In this document: piece by piece, positions 37,301 to 52,800 of the stretch
How the letters are laid out: every line of letters begins with the position of its first letter
How positions within the stretch are numbered: the first letter of the stretch is position 1
Assembly: GCA_032622095.1 (NCBI GenBank)
Contig: CP136066.1
Location: forward strand, 133,329,917-133,393,916
Length of the DNA stretch: 64,000 nt
Direction: 5' to 3'
Source: Siphonodentalium dalli
Taxonomy: Eukaryota > Mollusca > Scaphopoda > Gadilida > Siphonodentaliidae
Translations under genes and position numbers: made by a program
The notes under the pieces: generated by a model
Seen by the model: only the letters and a program-made list of their open reading frames with translations
Told to the model about the DNA's origin: nothing
Databases searched by the model: none

Positions 37301-40300
37301 GTTGAGTGTGATACCTGTTAAGCCTTTTTTTACTATATGGATTCTACAGGCCTGTTAAAAACGTATATGTTATATGTTATATATTCGCAATGTCAAGTGA
37401 CTATAATATGTAATTGAGAATGATATGCTCGAGGATGCAGTCTCCTGATGATTTCATATCTGAAAGGAAACTTCATAGTAAAGAGCACCACAGGTAGATG
37501 TGATGCATGTTGAAATGGTGACAATTTGTTTGGGATTCGGAACATGATTGTATTAACAATTATGAATCACCAAAATGACTTCATAGTGTGAAAAGCAATT
37601 TTTCAAGAACAAATCCTTGTGAACCAAAAGGCCTAGTTCCATAAACTTCCTGAATTTTAGTTCAATCTATCGAGTAATCATGGAGTAACTGAGAAGTACA
37701 AATAGACAGAGTGTCATGCTGAAATGCGATATCAGATTGAATCAGATGCCAGTCGCTGAATGCAACAGAAAATGTATAAGTCTTTATGAACAACTCTTTG
37801 GTAGGAAAATATATGACTAAGTGTGTATTCTTGATCGGAATTCAACTTTACAGGATCTGAGTAAAATGATTCACTAGCAGTCAGTGATATCTAGTAAATA
37901 AAATTTAAATTTAAATACATACAAACCTTAGGAATATTCTGTGCAGGGTTTGTTTGAGTTTTTTGTACTTGTGGAACCTCAAATTTGAAGTCAATTCCTG
38001 CTTTATTTAGTGCATTGGCAAGATATCTTAAAGTCCTGTCTCTTGGCTGCATGTTCTCGTCTTCATAGCTTGTTAAAACATCCATTGCTCTTGTATAATC
38101 CTTAGATGTACCTGTTAACAAGTCAAACTGAGTTATGAGGCTACTAACTACCAGAACCACAAAAGAGATTCCAAAATCTGGGTCAAAATTGAATCGCAAA
38201 GCTATATTTCCATATATGGATATATGGTCCCAGACCAGAATTATCTTCACAAAACCAAAAATAGTCTATCAGATGTGGCACAAATGTGGTCAAAAAGGCC
38301 ATATAGTGCTGAAATTTGACATCAACCTGTACCTTGAACATTATATTTCATAATATGCACAAACTAAAAGAGATGAATACAAAAGAATGCCAACTTCCAA
38401 TATATGAATATGAGCAGAATGCACTACAGTTTACAGTAGGGAGGGGGAATTCTGCATTACATATTGGCATCCTGATCTTCTAAATGTAGTGACCAGTTTG
38501 AATTGAGCAAACTACCGAATTAGGTACAAATACTCACAATATCCTCTAATAAGATGGAAAAACAGTTCTTCTTTATCAACACCAGGTAATCTTTTGAAGA
38601 AGTCAACCACATTTTTCAGTGTATCCAACTGAAAGTTGTGTCAAATATCATAATACAAAACAGAATATCTCAACAATTTTTATTTCAAAATTGATAGGGT
38701 ATACAGGGGTATATGGTTAAGTTTGTAATCAATTAATAGGTTAAACACTTTTGTAATATAACTGTAATGCTGCTCAGTACAAGAACATCCATATATTGAT
38801 GATATTTGTTGAACGAATAAAGCTGAAGAAATCTATTCCTTTTATTGCTACCCTTTGTATAAACCTAAACGAGCACTTGTTGTTGAAGACTTTTCACTGC
38901 TTGGTCTTCTTCCCTTTGTATTGTCTTTTTTGTAAGAGCTGAATCTTAACTCCAATATCAATAATTAATTTGTGAAAATTGTGTACTTATTTCAACTGAA
39001 ATTCAGTACTCATGCAGAACAATCACTTGAATAATGTAACATTCTACTATTATTGTAGTCTAAGTTTTCTTTGACGTAAACCAGCTAGTGAAATCATTTG
39101 GGACAATGCTTGTTTTACTTTAAAGTCTTGAGTATATACAGTTCTATAACAGACTTTACACCCAGATCCAGTGGCAGGATTTTTGTCTATTTTAATCGAT
39201 TTTACCCTACAAATCAATACATGATGCTATAACTATAGGAAAGAATGACATATTACAGTCATAAAGATGTATGATAATCTAACTTTTATGTTAAATTACA
39301 CACAAAATATGCAGTGTAATTAAAAGCAATCATACATTTGTTTATGCTTAGAGAAGACCCGAATTATTCAAAAGTGTAGTCGGCAGCGTTCGGTTTCTAT
39401 GCCGACAATCGAGTACCCATAAACAACACATTTGGGACCATGTGCTCTGTTATTTTATTCCAACATCACATCACTGTTATGTTTTTATTTTAATTGTAAG
39501 TGGTTCTATATTACTTAATAGTTAAACATTTCTTACACTGGGCATCTCGCGATGTATATATGTAATTTCCAATTTATAAATTACCGGGTATACATGATAG
39601 AATAGATTCAATTGACGACCACGCAGCCGCCTTTATGCTTACCGCACAACAGTCAATTCGCAAAGTCAAATGAGTTCATACTTTTTTTAAATCTTGTAAA
39701 CATTGTGATCAGACCTGTTAACCACACAAAATATTTTCCAGGAGATTGGTCACAATTTTCCGTGAGATCGTGGTCATCATCCGGGAGATTTAAAAAAAAT
39801 TTATTCCTACAAATTCCTTTTGCATTTTCATAATTTTGACAACAAAAATAAAAATAAATATGATCAGCTATAACACAGAAACATGCAAGTTTGATGGCAA
39901 ATTAACAAGTATTCTTAAGAAAAACAATTACTGTGTAGTTTTTACTTTTATTGTCTAATTTATAGAGGAAATATCGTAAGCTACCGGATTACGTATATCA
40001 ATATTAAACTGTAAACTACTTTCGATTTCAATAAAATCTCGCGAGATTTCAAATGTCACATTAAAAAGTACAACTCAGGAACGGATTCCGAAAGTTTAAA
40101 GCCAGAACATTTGCTTCTTTTGAATTTTATCAGACCAATAAACTTTAATGGTAGTTTCATATAACCTCAGGGCTTATCTCTAGTGGGTTGCTAATTGAGA
40201 ACAGGTCACCTTTGTTCTGTCTGGTGATCCGGTTCAATAGAACTTAGAAGGTGTTTGTTGTTTTATTGTCCGGTGCCCCTGCTGTGCGAACAATGTTGAT

Positions 40301-43300
40301 TTTATGACCCCAAATTAATCATGGGTGTTAATTGCCACAATGATGTCGCAATCCGATATCAGGGATGTGTTGATAGCCTGTCTACTGGTCAAATAGATAA
40401 AATAAAGAGATTATTTTTTGTGATTTTCTACAGTAGCTGAATCCGGGAGATTGTCATGCCTGTCCGGGAGTGCGGGAGATCGTACTCAAATCCGGGAGTC
40501 TCCCGCACAATCCGGGAGGGTTAACAGGTCTGATTGTGATCAAAATTATTTTTCACATTAAATTACTGCTTTCAATTGACACATGTGACAACATGTTTGG
40601 TGATCAGAACAAATATCATGTCTTCTATGGAATAAACCACTTTACTGTCACAATTGTGACATTTATTACAGTAATTTGGAGATTTTAGGTGAGTGGGACA
40701 ACAACACTTAAACTCCCAACCGATTTCACTAGCTGCTCAACGTCGAAGGAAATTTATACTACTATTGCTGAAAATGTTTAGCTCTTCTGATGATTGTCCA
40801 ATATGCATACCTTATTATCTCTAACTAAATCCTTGCATTCAAGGAACAAGCTTGTTGGACTGATCTTAAATCCTGAAGTCTGAAAAAAATTAACAAGTTA
40901 AAAAAATTAAATAAAATTGTTAAAAGTCTGGTGATAAATCTCCAGATCTTTGTATCAACTGCCACGGTGTAGCAACAAGAAGTTATGCATTGCCCTCCCA
41001 GCTTTATCAATGGCCGTGGTAATTCAAGGTCATCTGATTTTTAGGCCCCTGCAAATATTCAATTTGGCTCGCGATTGAGCTGCCAATACAATTTGAATCA
41101 GTTATGATTCAAATATGTTTGAATCACCCTTCTTGGCATTCTTGTGCATGAAAAAGAACACCAGTCTCTACTCAGATATATAACAACATACCTCAAATAC
41201 CCTATAAGCTTTCTCCAGCTGATTACAGTCAAGAAGCTGAACCATGAGTTGTGTGAGGATTCCCCATTGTCCATGAACTCCAGCTGACATGTCGATGACT
41301 GAAACAAGAGTCCAATATTAGAACCATATAAACCTAAGCAGATGGCTTTCACCGCATGCTGTAAATCATAAGAAGCTGCCTGTGTGTTTTGCAAAGTCAA
41401 TTTATGCCTTTGAAATCTGAGCTCAAGTGCCTATATATGACATATATCTGAGCCTTCAGAATCAGCCCTCCTGTCTTTCCTTTTATGAAAGTAAGAACCG
41501 TAACGGGTCAAACAAGGTAAATATTACTAAACTAAATTCATCAGTCAAACAGAATTTTATAATTGATTATTTTAGTTTGCTATGAATCCATTATACAAGG
41601 CATCACAATACCTCGCTGAAGTCTGGCCGCATCATCATTCTTTATGAGACTGTTCATCAGTTTGCTAAGATGGAACGTTTTCCTGTGAGTTTTGATTGTT
41701 TCCTCAAGATAAGACAGAGCTTCATCATATTTCTCACTGTAATAACAAAGACGATTCATAGTGTCAGCAATCAATCCATAAAGCATAATTTTCAATAAAT
41801 GGTAATCATGACTGGAGCTTCCTGATATTTTGAGAAACCTGGACCCTGCCGCGCTGCTACTGATTCTATTCAGTCAGTAGTAGCGCCTGATTGGTTCCAT
41901 TGACCTATTAAGTTTTATCTAAACAAACACAAATTACTACTAAATAAAACAAAATATCTACAAAATAAAACTGGGGTTTACATGTTGTGTCGCAGGGGAT
42001 TCTTTGGGGAATTTCCACCTGTTGACCAATGACATGGCCTGATGCTGTTCCATGTGACTTTTGACCTGGTCACTGCCTAATGACATCACATTCATCAGCT
42101 GTCATACCACATGTTCAATATGGGAGTCAATTTTAGGAATTGGAAATAATGTTTTTATTTTGGATTATGCTATCCTTACCAAAGGTAAATTTATACCAGT
42201 CATGGTTACTATACATCCATAAGAAAATATCAAGGCTTATTTAGTTGATATTTTGTGTTATTTGGTAGTAATTTTTGTTGGTTTAGACAACAATCAGCAG
42301 GCCAATGGAGATGATCAGCCGCTAAAATGGCTAGTTTGGTATATTTGCCATTTTAGCGGCGTAGTGTATAACGAAACCCTGTGCCAATGCATTCTCTTAT
42401 ATATATATATGAGAATACATTGGCCTAACAGTATTTACTTTGACATCCTCTTATATATATATGAGAATACATTGGCCTAACAGTATTTACCTTGATATCC
42501 TCTTATATATTTGAGGCTCCCTATGCATCCTCTTATATATTTGAGGCTCCCTATGTATCCTCTTATATATTTGAGGCTCCCTATGTATCCTCTTATATAT
42601 TTGAGACTCCCTATGTATCCTCATATATATTTGAGGCTCCCTATGTATCCTCTTATATATTTGAGTGCATCCTCTTATATATTTGAGGCTCCCTATGTAT
42701 CCTCCTATATATTTGAGTGCATCCTCTTATATATTTGAGTGCATCCTCTTATATATTTGAGGCTCCCTATGTATCCTCCTATATATTTGAGGCTCCCTAT
42801 GTATCCTCTTATATATTTGAGTGCATCCTCTTATATATTTGAGGCTCCCTATGTATCCTCCTATATATTTGAGGCTCCCTATGTATCCTCCTATATATTT
42901 GAGGCTCCCTATGTATCCTCTTATATATTTGAGTGCATCCTCTTATATGAGGCTCCCTATGCGAGACTCGCATATATAACATAATGCACTGGCACAGGAT
43001 CTTTAATGCTGCACATACCGCCATGAAAAGGTAAAATTATATCTATGCAATAACTGAAATCTGGAATTGTGTTGTATAAGTATGAGAAGCAGATACAATC
43101 CATTGTTTTCTGCCCATGAATTAACAAAACACCCCTCCAAATGAAGAATTGTCCATTGAAATGTACACATTGATAACTGATAAGCAGAATCCATTCAGAA
43201 ATAAAAGGGTAAAAAATGTAAACAATAGAATCTTTAGGTAGCTAACCTGGAGATGAGCTTCTGCATGTGAATCTGCGCACCAAAATTGGATTTGAAACCA

Positions 43301-46300
43301 AACATCAACTCTAATTTCTCAAGGGTTTCACATAGTTTAGCAACCATTTCATTGTTACCACTTTTCTCTGCAGTATCCATCAACATCCGAGTGTTCAACA
43401 AATGAACTCGATTGTCATTAACATCTACTCGCTCTTTAGCAGCATAATCATTTAAAATAGAGAAAGCACCTGAAAACGAAGATTAAGCAAAGGTTAGTGA
43501 TGCATCAGAGAAGGTGGGATCACACTGTGAAGGCTAAAGAGATCACTGGGCTTTGAGATAAATCATGCTTGATCAAGGGAATATTGAGAAATAAAATGCT
43601 AACTATAGTGGCTATAACAATACATTCTTGATTTTGCTATGATGCTAACAGGCCAGATCAGAGTAAATAGCAAGATAAAAAATTCAGCTGGAAAATCAGA
43701 CAGGATAGGTTTTACCAAGAAGGTATTACCAAGAAGTAATGCATAAAATATTAGCCAAATCAACAAATGTTTTAAAACTATCATCAATCCAACAAGCTAA
43801 AATCAGATCATTTTTGCTGGGAGTTACCAACATATAGAGACAAGTTTGAAATTAAATTTGCTTCCAAGTTGAATTATGTTAATGGAGTAAATAAAGAAAA
43901 TAGTGGGAACTATTTCATTAAAACTAATCTGCATGATGTGAGTGACTCACCGTCCCAGTCCTCCTTCTGGATCATTAAATTTGAGATGTGATACACAACT
44001 TTCATGTGTGGATAATTAGGAAACTCCTCATCCCTGGAGAAAAAATAATAACTTACAATGAATGCATTCTTATATGAGCTATGACAAGCTTTTTTTATTT
44101 AATTTGCTAAAAACAATCCAGCGTCGAGATTTGGGAAATATATTTGACTAATTTTGCTAAATACATTAAAATAGAATAAAAAGCCGTCCGGCCACAGTGT
44201 CCCCCGAAAAAGTGGCTTCATTGGGGGCATCAGCTTTTCTGAAAAAAATAACAAGGACCCTAAATCCGAAGCAACCAGACAAAAATGGGTGGATCGTACC
44301 CATATTCGAACTTGATATGTATTTCCAGCTGATAAACTCATATACCAAATTTGATTCAGATATGATCACACAAACTAAAGTTATCATCCGGAAACCAGAA
44401 ATTGACAGGATTCTAAGTCATAAAAGGGCCATAACTCTCACAAAAATGGGCAGATCAAACCCATATTCGAACCTGACCTGTATTTTGAGCTGATAAGCTA
44501 GCTATCATACTAAATTTGATTCAGATATGATCACACAAACTAAAGTTATCATCCGGAAACCAGAAATTGACAGGATTCTATGTCCAAAAAGGGCCATAAC
44601 TCTAGCAAAAATGGGCTTATTGTACCCATATTCGAACTTGACCTGTATTTCGAGCTGATAAACGCACATTCCAAATTTGGTTCAGATATGATCACACAAA
44701 CTGAAGTTATCATCCGGAACCAGAAATTGACAGGATTCCTAGTCGAAAAAGGGCCACAACTCACGCAAAAATGGGCGGAGCAAACCCATATTCGAACTTG
44801 ACCTGTATTTTGGTCTGATAAACTCATCTATGAAATTTGCTTTTGATCTAATAACCAAAACTAAAGTTATCATCCGGAAACCATTTCCGGACGAACGGAC
44901 GGCTCGACGGACGGATGGACACCGGCTATTTTAATAGTCACCCGAATTTTTTTTTTCGGGGGACAAAAATAACAATTTCAGCATGTTTATTGAAATTTGT
45001 AAGTGACAACTTCAGGCAGTTCATTTGGAAAAGTGTTAGTATGTTTATTTCCTTGTATAATCCAAAACACATAAATAAATATATAAAATATATATCTTCA
45101 AGAAGTAAATTGTCCACTAAACTATATTGTATAATCCTATTCATAGCAGAAGGGTTAAAAAACCCACAGTTACTCCCGGTTCTGTTTTATTGAAAAAACA
45201 GTACAAAAATTCTATGGTACATTTATTTATTCATGGAAATTCCAAAAGATGATGTAATGGGTCTCTCTTTGGAATAAGCACATTGCCAGGTATTTTGTTC
45301 TATTTTTCCCCTAATAAGGACATTCCTTGTGAGCGGGGCGGGTGCTGAACACGGGGAGGGAACTCAGAGTTTAGTGGGCAAGATACTTCTAGGAGATATC
45401 TATTTTACTTATTTATGAAAATATTGTATCTCCATTAAAGATATCTCGCCCACTAAGCTATATGGTATAATATAGAATTTTTTGGCAGGCAATAGCCACG
45501 AGGAAAGATAAAATCCCATATGCACCGAAGACCGAAGAACTGGATTGATAAAAATAAAATATATACATAATAACAAGAAGGGTAACACCAAGCGTGGGCT
45601 AATGCCTCCGACTGTATGCTCAATAATGGCTATATTTAGAGAGAAAATGATGCAATAGTGGTTAAAACTCTGGAAAAAACGTGCAGACAAAACCTGCACT
45701 GTGAAAGATGGTCGGACGAAGGTCTCCACTATATACCCTGTAATCTCAATTCACAAATTTTTATGTCAAACAAGGCCGTAACTCTGGTAAACATTAATGG
45801 ACATCCTTTCTACCAACCTGTGCTATCACCATGCAAAAGGACAATGAAATCTGATAATTAACACCCGGGTTACAAGCTGAAATGTTCTTTCGGACACAAA
45901 ATTCACAAATTTCCAAGTCAAACAAGAGCCGTAACTCTGGTCAAAATTAATGGACGAAACCTGTAGTATGTGGATATCCTTTTCCCCAACCTGTGCTATC
46001 ACTATGCCAAAGGACAACGAAATCCTATAATAACGACATCCACAGCATCACGATTGTTATGGACATGTTGACGTGTTTTACACTAAGTTCCACAAAGGGC
46101 CATAGTTCTGGACAAAAACTGCGGACAAAATCTGCACTATGTGGAGATCGTTTCCACAATGCTGGTCTACAGGCATACCAAAGGACATCCAAATTGGACT
46201 ATCGATACTTGAGCTGTGTTGTGAAATGTTTGTTGTGGACGGAAGGAAGGAGGGACGGATGGAGGTCTTCACTATATACCCCTGAATCTTCCTTCGGAGG

Positions 46301-49300
46301 GTCGGGGGCATAATAAGACTATGTACTTAACTACACCCTAAGACTGTAATAGAACCGGCTACGATTGGGCCCAAACAAAACAAATTGTCTGCAAATAAAA
46401 TAGAGAAAGAGTGGAAAAGGTCCACCACACTGTACTTTCCTGATGTGAAATTTGTAATAGCAGAAAGAGCAGTGACATTCTCTTCTGCGAAACTTAGATC
46501 TATCATCAATGTATTGTATGAGTACTCTGACTGGACAAAGGAATGTGCACACCCACCCCCACCCCCTGGAAGTGCTGAATTGTTAATTCTGACGGAAAGG
46601 CAAATGGAACTTGCTGTGTTGACAAGAAACCCCGGGTTGATGAGAAGCTTCGCTGTTGTACGGGACACTTTATGACAGATAATGCATATAACTCATTGAC
46701 CCACCTGGCAGATGCAAAGGCCAAAAGGAAAACAGTCGAGATGAAGAAATAAACATAACCGAAGGGCTCGAAAGGAGGTCCCTATAAATGTTAGAACAAA
46801 TCCCAGATTCACTTGGGGACCAGCATCCTAGTGAATGGTATAGCCAGATTAAAAGTGACCAAAAGACGAGAGGCCGATCACGATCGGCAGATGTTTAACC
46901 CATACCTTGGCGATACCGATTAGCTATTTTAATAAATCCTTACACCAACCTTTTCACGAGTGCAAAAGTTTCAATAATTGACACCTTACTATTAAGGTCA
47001 CAAGTGGAATCAGACTTATTGGGCACCTTGCTCACATAAACAGAATAGGAACACGGATGTGGCATTCCATTTCATTAACATATCAAGTCACTTCAACACA
47101 GATATGTCTTATAGAGTGATAAAGCTAATTAAACTCAATCCATAGTCAGAGAGAAGCACCATAGCAGTTACAGACAAAATAGTTAGTTATTTGCTTATTA
47201 CACTGGAATGTGAGACATAACATATGATTTTTTTAATATTGTTATTTTTTTAATTATGTTTTGTGTTAGCTGCATATTAAAAATTCTTGGGATCATTTAG
47301 ATGGGACAAAAGAGTTAATAGTTCCCGATTCAAAAACTAATCAATACCTGACCAACTATACAAGTGAGGGATGTATAGACCTGGATATAAAATGATTGAT
47401 AATGATTGGATATAAAATGATTTTATGCAGAATTTTCAGATAGCTAGAGATAGGATATGAGATTGGTCAGATTGAAAATATTAGATTCATTACATTGAAT
47501 AGCATAGTGTATGACTATGGAATGGGGTGGGTTAATTTTCTTCTAAGCTGATCATTGGAAAGATATAATGTACCTAACAGCGGAAATATAATTGAAGTTA
47601 CTGTTAATATATTATCAAAATCATTCAATCGATACCAAAATTTATACAGGTGAAGAATGCATGTTTCATCATTAACATGGATGCAATTATTTATATAGTG
47701 ATCAAGTGAAAAATATTTAGTTATCACATTGTGTCAACAGGATTGGGGGAGGATGTTAATATTTTTGAGCAAATAAACTAAATGACCCTCACTGTGCAGG
47801 TTAGGTGTGTGTTATCATAAACTATGCCAAGAACTATAAACATAATCAATGGAAATATTTGAGTCATAAAATCGGATAGAATGGGGTTAATCATACCCAA
47901 AATAAATAACTGATAAACACAAAAAGTCTATAAAAAGCATGTCATTGGATTTAGAAACCCATACAATAAGTCAGTCTCTAATGTCATGAACCTGTTTCAA
48001 CAGAGGGGTTAAATTAATTTTGTACAGAACACAGAATGGACCAGAGATTCATCAATCATGGTCTTGTCAATTTTTTAGAGATGCTAGCACACTGTGTGTG
48101 ATAGAGTCTGAGAGTCAGGAGAGAAATTTTATTAGTGTTGAGAGATTTGTTTGATCAGGTGTTCTGGTCCATACAGGAGAGAATCATGCACTATCTCTGT
48201 GATATGTATCTAAAGAGATTTTACTCTGTGAGCCATGGTATTTACCTAATGTCAAGCTAACCAAACTCATTTCCAATAAGACACTGGCTGTGTAATAAGA
48301 TCTCCTCTTCTAAGCTAACAGAGCCTGCAGGCATTAATTAGATTATCAGCTACTTGAATTTTAAATGGCCATAACTCTGTTAAAATATACCAGATCAAAC
48401 TCAAATTTGAACCTGATCTGTATTTCGGGGTGAGGACCATATGTACCAAATTTGGTGCTGATCAGATGAAAAATATTTAAGTCAACACAGCTTGGATGAA
48501 TTCTATTTAAAAACAAGAGCAGAAAGGGTTAACTAAACGATACCAAAAACCATAAAGATGAAAAACGTGCTAAGAAACACCTAGGTAAGAAAAATGAGGC
48601 ATATCAGAAGAAAACAGTTTGACTTAGATGCATCAGATAGCATTTGTGTGCAGGGTTAATTATTTTCTAAACCAATCAACCAATCGATACCAAAAACTAT
48701 ACAGGTGAGGGGTGTGTCATTATAAACCTACATATCAAATATGAAAACAATCGGACAAAAAATACTTTGGTTACAGCATCGGATAGCTCATGCCTATGTG
48801 CGGATGCAAAGGGTTAATAATTTCTAAACCGATCAACCGATCGATACCAAAAACTATACAGGTGAGGAGTGTGTCATCATAAACATGCACATAAAATTTT
48901 AACAAGATCCGATAAAAAATATTCAAGTAAATGAATCGGATAGCAAGTGTCTACGGACAGACGGACAGACAGACAGACGGACAGACGGACGGACGGACAG
49001 ACGGACGGACGAACGACGGATGGTTGATCCGGACGTCGGCATTATGTGTACCATACATGGTATGGGTACACATAATAAGAGAGGGCCTGACACCTACTAA
49101 TCCATTTGATGCCTTTAGATATGAAGGTTCAATGAGAGAGCATTGCCCGATAACCTTTAATCATGAACGGAGAGAGGTTCTTGTCCTCAAACATGAATAA
49201 AAGAAAAGCCACTAAGCGGCGTGTAATTTTAGGGCAGCTGGACACCGATGGAACATTGGAGGACTGCCGTGCCTGAGCAGGCATAATAGAGGTGGAATGG

Positions 49301-49794
49301 CCATGATAAACCTGATGACATGTGATACTATTGTGTGGGGAGGGAAGGCATACCCCACTACTCATTCCCATGAAATCTAGAGAGCAGTCAAGGCTGCTGC
49401 TGAATTGGGTCGTGGTGATCCCTCATGTGGGAGCTTATTGTTTAGCCTCGTTGAAAACAGGACGACCATTGGAAGACCCCACTTGCACCACAGGCTCTGG
49501 ACGACTTGCTGATTGAGCTCCCATTCCTTTGTGATGACCGAGTCCTGACGAGATAGCTGGTCGGTCAATGCAATGACACAGCCAGAAATATTTCTTATGG
49601 ACAGTAGGATGTCATACTTCATACAGAGTGATCACTAGTTGGGTCAATAGGCAGAAGTGAGGATACTGAGAGCCCCCCCTTGATGACAGATAACTCACAA
49701 CCATGCTAACATTGCCATTGACTGTATAAGTGACTGTGGCCAGCGGCCCGCCACTGACCCTTCAAATGGAAGGACACCCACCCCCCCCCCCCCA

Positions 49795-49825
<31 letters not shown>

Positions 49826-52800
49826 GCACTGGAATCTGTTGACAGAGTGAAGTGTGGTGAGTGGGATTTCAGTTGTGTTCCCGACATGAGCCATTGAATA
49901 TCTGCCCATCTATGCAGAAACTATTTCAGTAATGGTGTTACTGGAATCAGACTGCTGGCTGAAATGTTTGAAATTTCATACACAGTGATGTTGGGGAAAA
50001 CAAAAACCCACTGGGTTGAAATTGTCCAAAGCCTCATTATCCCGGGGATGGAGCGGCCACTCGTCCTGAGCCAAATCTTCATCAGTTCGTATTGATGATA
50101 GGCTGTTATGAAAGGCATGCCAACTACAGCATCGTGCAACAGATTCTTTTGCCTTGGGATTCCACACACTGTCGTCACTGGGTATGACAACCCACAAACG
50201 GTTGACCTGAGGGAGCAGATTGACATCCCGGTCGATGGTCCAAGGAACCCAGATGTGGATGGGTGGGATGTCCCCCTGATCAATGCGTATAACCACACCT
50301 GAGGTGCTAAGCTAGTGATGGGAACGATATCCTCTGGCATCCTGATCCCAGTAGCCGAAACCTCTAAAATTCGGGGAACCTGTTTCCAGGGGAGCTCAGG
50401 GCAGGAGATGTACCTGGGCTTACAACAGCATAGCGATGAAACTTATTGAATGAAACACTGCAAAAGTGAAATAACGTTATCACAAAATTAGGAGCATGCA
50501 CATACTGTACCACCTGGAGTTGAATTCTTACAACAGTCATCACACAGTATAAGTTGCACAAATATGCAATAGATTTATTGTCATAAATAAGCTATGTGCA
50601 TCTTTAGTCATTGTCAAAATGGCCATCTATTTGTAATTTACGCGTCGACATAATGTCATAGATTGTGAGAAAAAAGAATAGATTTTTTTGAAGTGGAACT
50701 TTCCCAGTCGAAGCAAATAAAATAACCCAAAATGATAAAGACGCTGATGCATTTTGTCAACATTCACTATCAAAATCAATAATAACAAGAGGTGTGCACT
50801 CGGGTGCTAGCATACCCCCAACGTGGCAAATTCAACCCGCATTATCCGTAACCCAACAAAAAAGATTTTTAACTTTAAAGAAAAATTCGGACTAATAATA
50901 TCGATATGGTGTCACAAGAAGCTTGTAATAATAGAGAAAAAAAATTCAAATTGGTTCATATTTGTAAAAGTTATTAAGTCGGACATAATTTTCTAAGTCG
51001 AAAATGAGGCATAACTTAAAAAAAATAGCATCATGCGGAGAGGCAGTCCTAAGGAGATTGCATACAAAAAATTATTGAAATTGGTTCATAGTTGTTCGAG
51101 TTATGAGGTCGGACGGAAGGACAACACACAGAGGGAGAAAGCGTGACGGACGCAGTCAATCCAGTATACCCCCCATTTTCCTAGAAAGTGGGGGTATAAT
51201 CAACAAAGGGAATAACAAGTCAACTTATATTTACTAGAGTAGAAGGAACAGACAGATGGATGGATGGACAGATGAAACCCTTGCTATATCGCCCCAAAAT
51301 TTTTGGACAGAGTATAAAACGAGACCGAATTACCTGGCAACCAGTGTTCGCGCTGTCGGTAGCCAAATTAGCCAATGGCTAATCTTTTTCGAATTTGGTT
51401 AATAAAAATTTCATTTGGCTAAACTTTTGGCTAAACTTTTTTTGACCCCAAATGGAGACAGAAAGGATGGAGTCAGAAAGCTAATTAATAAAAGCGCTCA
51501 ATAGATCGACATTCAAGACGAAGTTAGGTGACGAAAGTATTTCGTTATTTTCGTACTTATGAAATATCGTTCCACGGTGGCATTGATTGAATTGTGGCGG
51601 CTGTACAAAGGGAACATTACACAACTGTTTGACATCTGATCAGTATTTTTGTTTATATATATGCTTTGAAGAGAGTTGTTATCAGTGAACGCAATTAATA
51701 GGTTAATACCTAGTGGTGACGCTGTTGTTTTAAAGAGTGTTTTTGTAGTGTCCAAATAATATGCGGATTTTTTGTTTATACGCCGTCGATGACACCGACT
51801 ATGTAAACAATACTAAACATGTATGCTTTGAAGAGAGTTGTCATCAGTGAGCACAATGAATAGGTGATTACCTAGTGATACCGCTGTTGTTTTAACTGAC
51901 TGACTTTTTCGGACAAAGACAGACATTGCCTTCTATACCACAGACTGAGTGTCCTCTAACGGACATACGAAATGACAATAGTAGATGTGAGGAAGTTACT
52001 GAACAGACGAACGAACCTGACGAAGCGATACTGAATTCGACGAGACCGAATGACATTAGTTTACTGACGCCTAAAAAGACTTCTGATGTTCAGACATTGG
52101 GCTCTCCGTTGAGAGCCTAACCAGCCTAATCGTCAAAACGTATAAGCTGTATACTGGTTATGTAATTGATTAAGCCGTCTGTAAGATCAAATACCTAAAT
52201 GCTTTGTTCGTTATAGAAGAGCAGTTCTTAACTCAATGTTTAGGTAATGGGTGTCATAAAGTGCATCCCGTCTATTAACCGGGCTTCACATCATAAAAGA
52301 TTTGAATACAATAGATATTCATCAGTTAACACCTTACTACAGTATAACAAGAGGTACGCTGTCGCGTGACATTTGCCCCCAACTGTAGCAATTCAGATTA
52401 AGCATGGTCCGGAAACCCAAAAACAATCATCACTTCTAGAAATTCCGGAAACCCAAAAAGAAGATAAAATTCAAATTTTCTAAGTTGAAAAAAAGGGCCA
52501 TAACTCTGGCAAAAATCATCAGATCATACCCAAATTCGCACTTGACATGTATTTTCATATAACTGATCCACAAAAATACGGGATTTGCAATCGTACCACC
52601 AAAGCTCACGCTATCATCTGGAAACTCAAAAAACAAGAGAAAAATTGAATTTTCTAAGTAAAAAAAGGGCCATAACTCTGGTGAAAATGGGTGGACGAAA
52701 CCCGCGCTATGCATGTAGCTGTTCCCCCATGCTGCTCTATCACCATACCAAATATCAGCTAAATCTGCCCAGCGGTTGCTGAACAATGCAAAATGTTTGT

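Noticed and set aside
42492-42984. Long repetitive open frames that look like a repeat protein
   Set aside because: The frames follow a 30-bp minisatellite and stay open in more than one frame; there is no start context, splice signal or other coding evidence.
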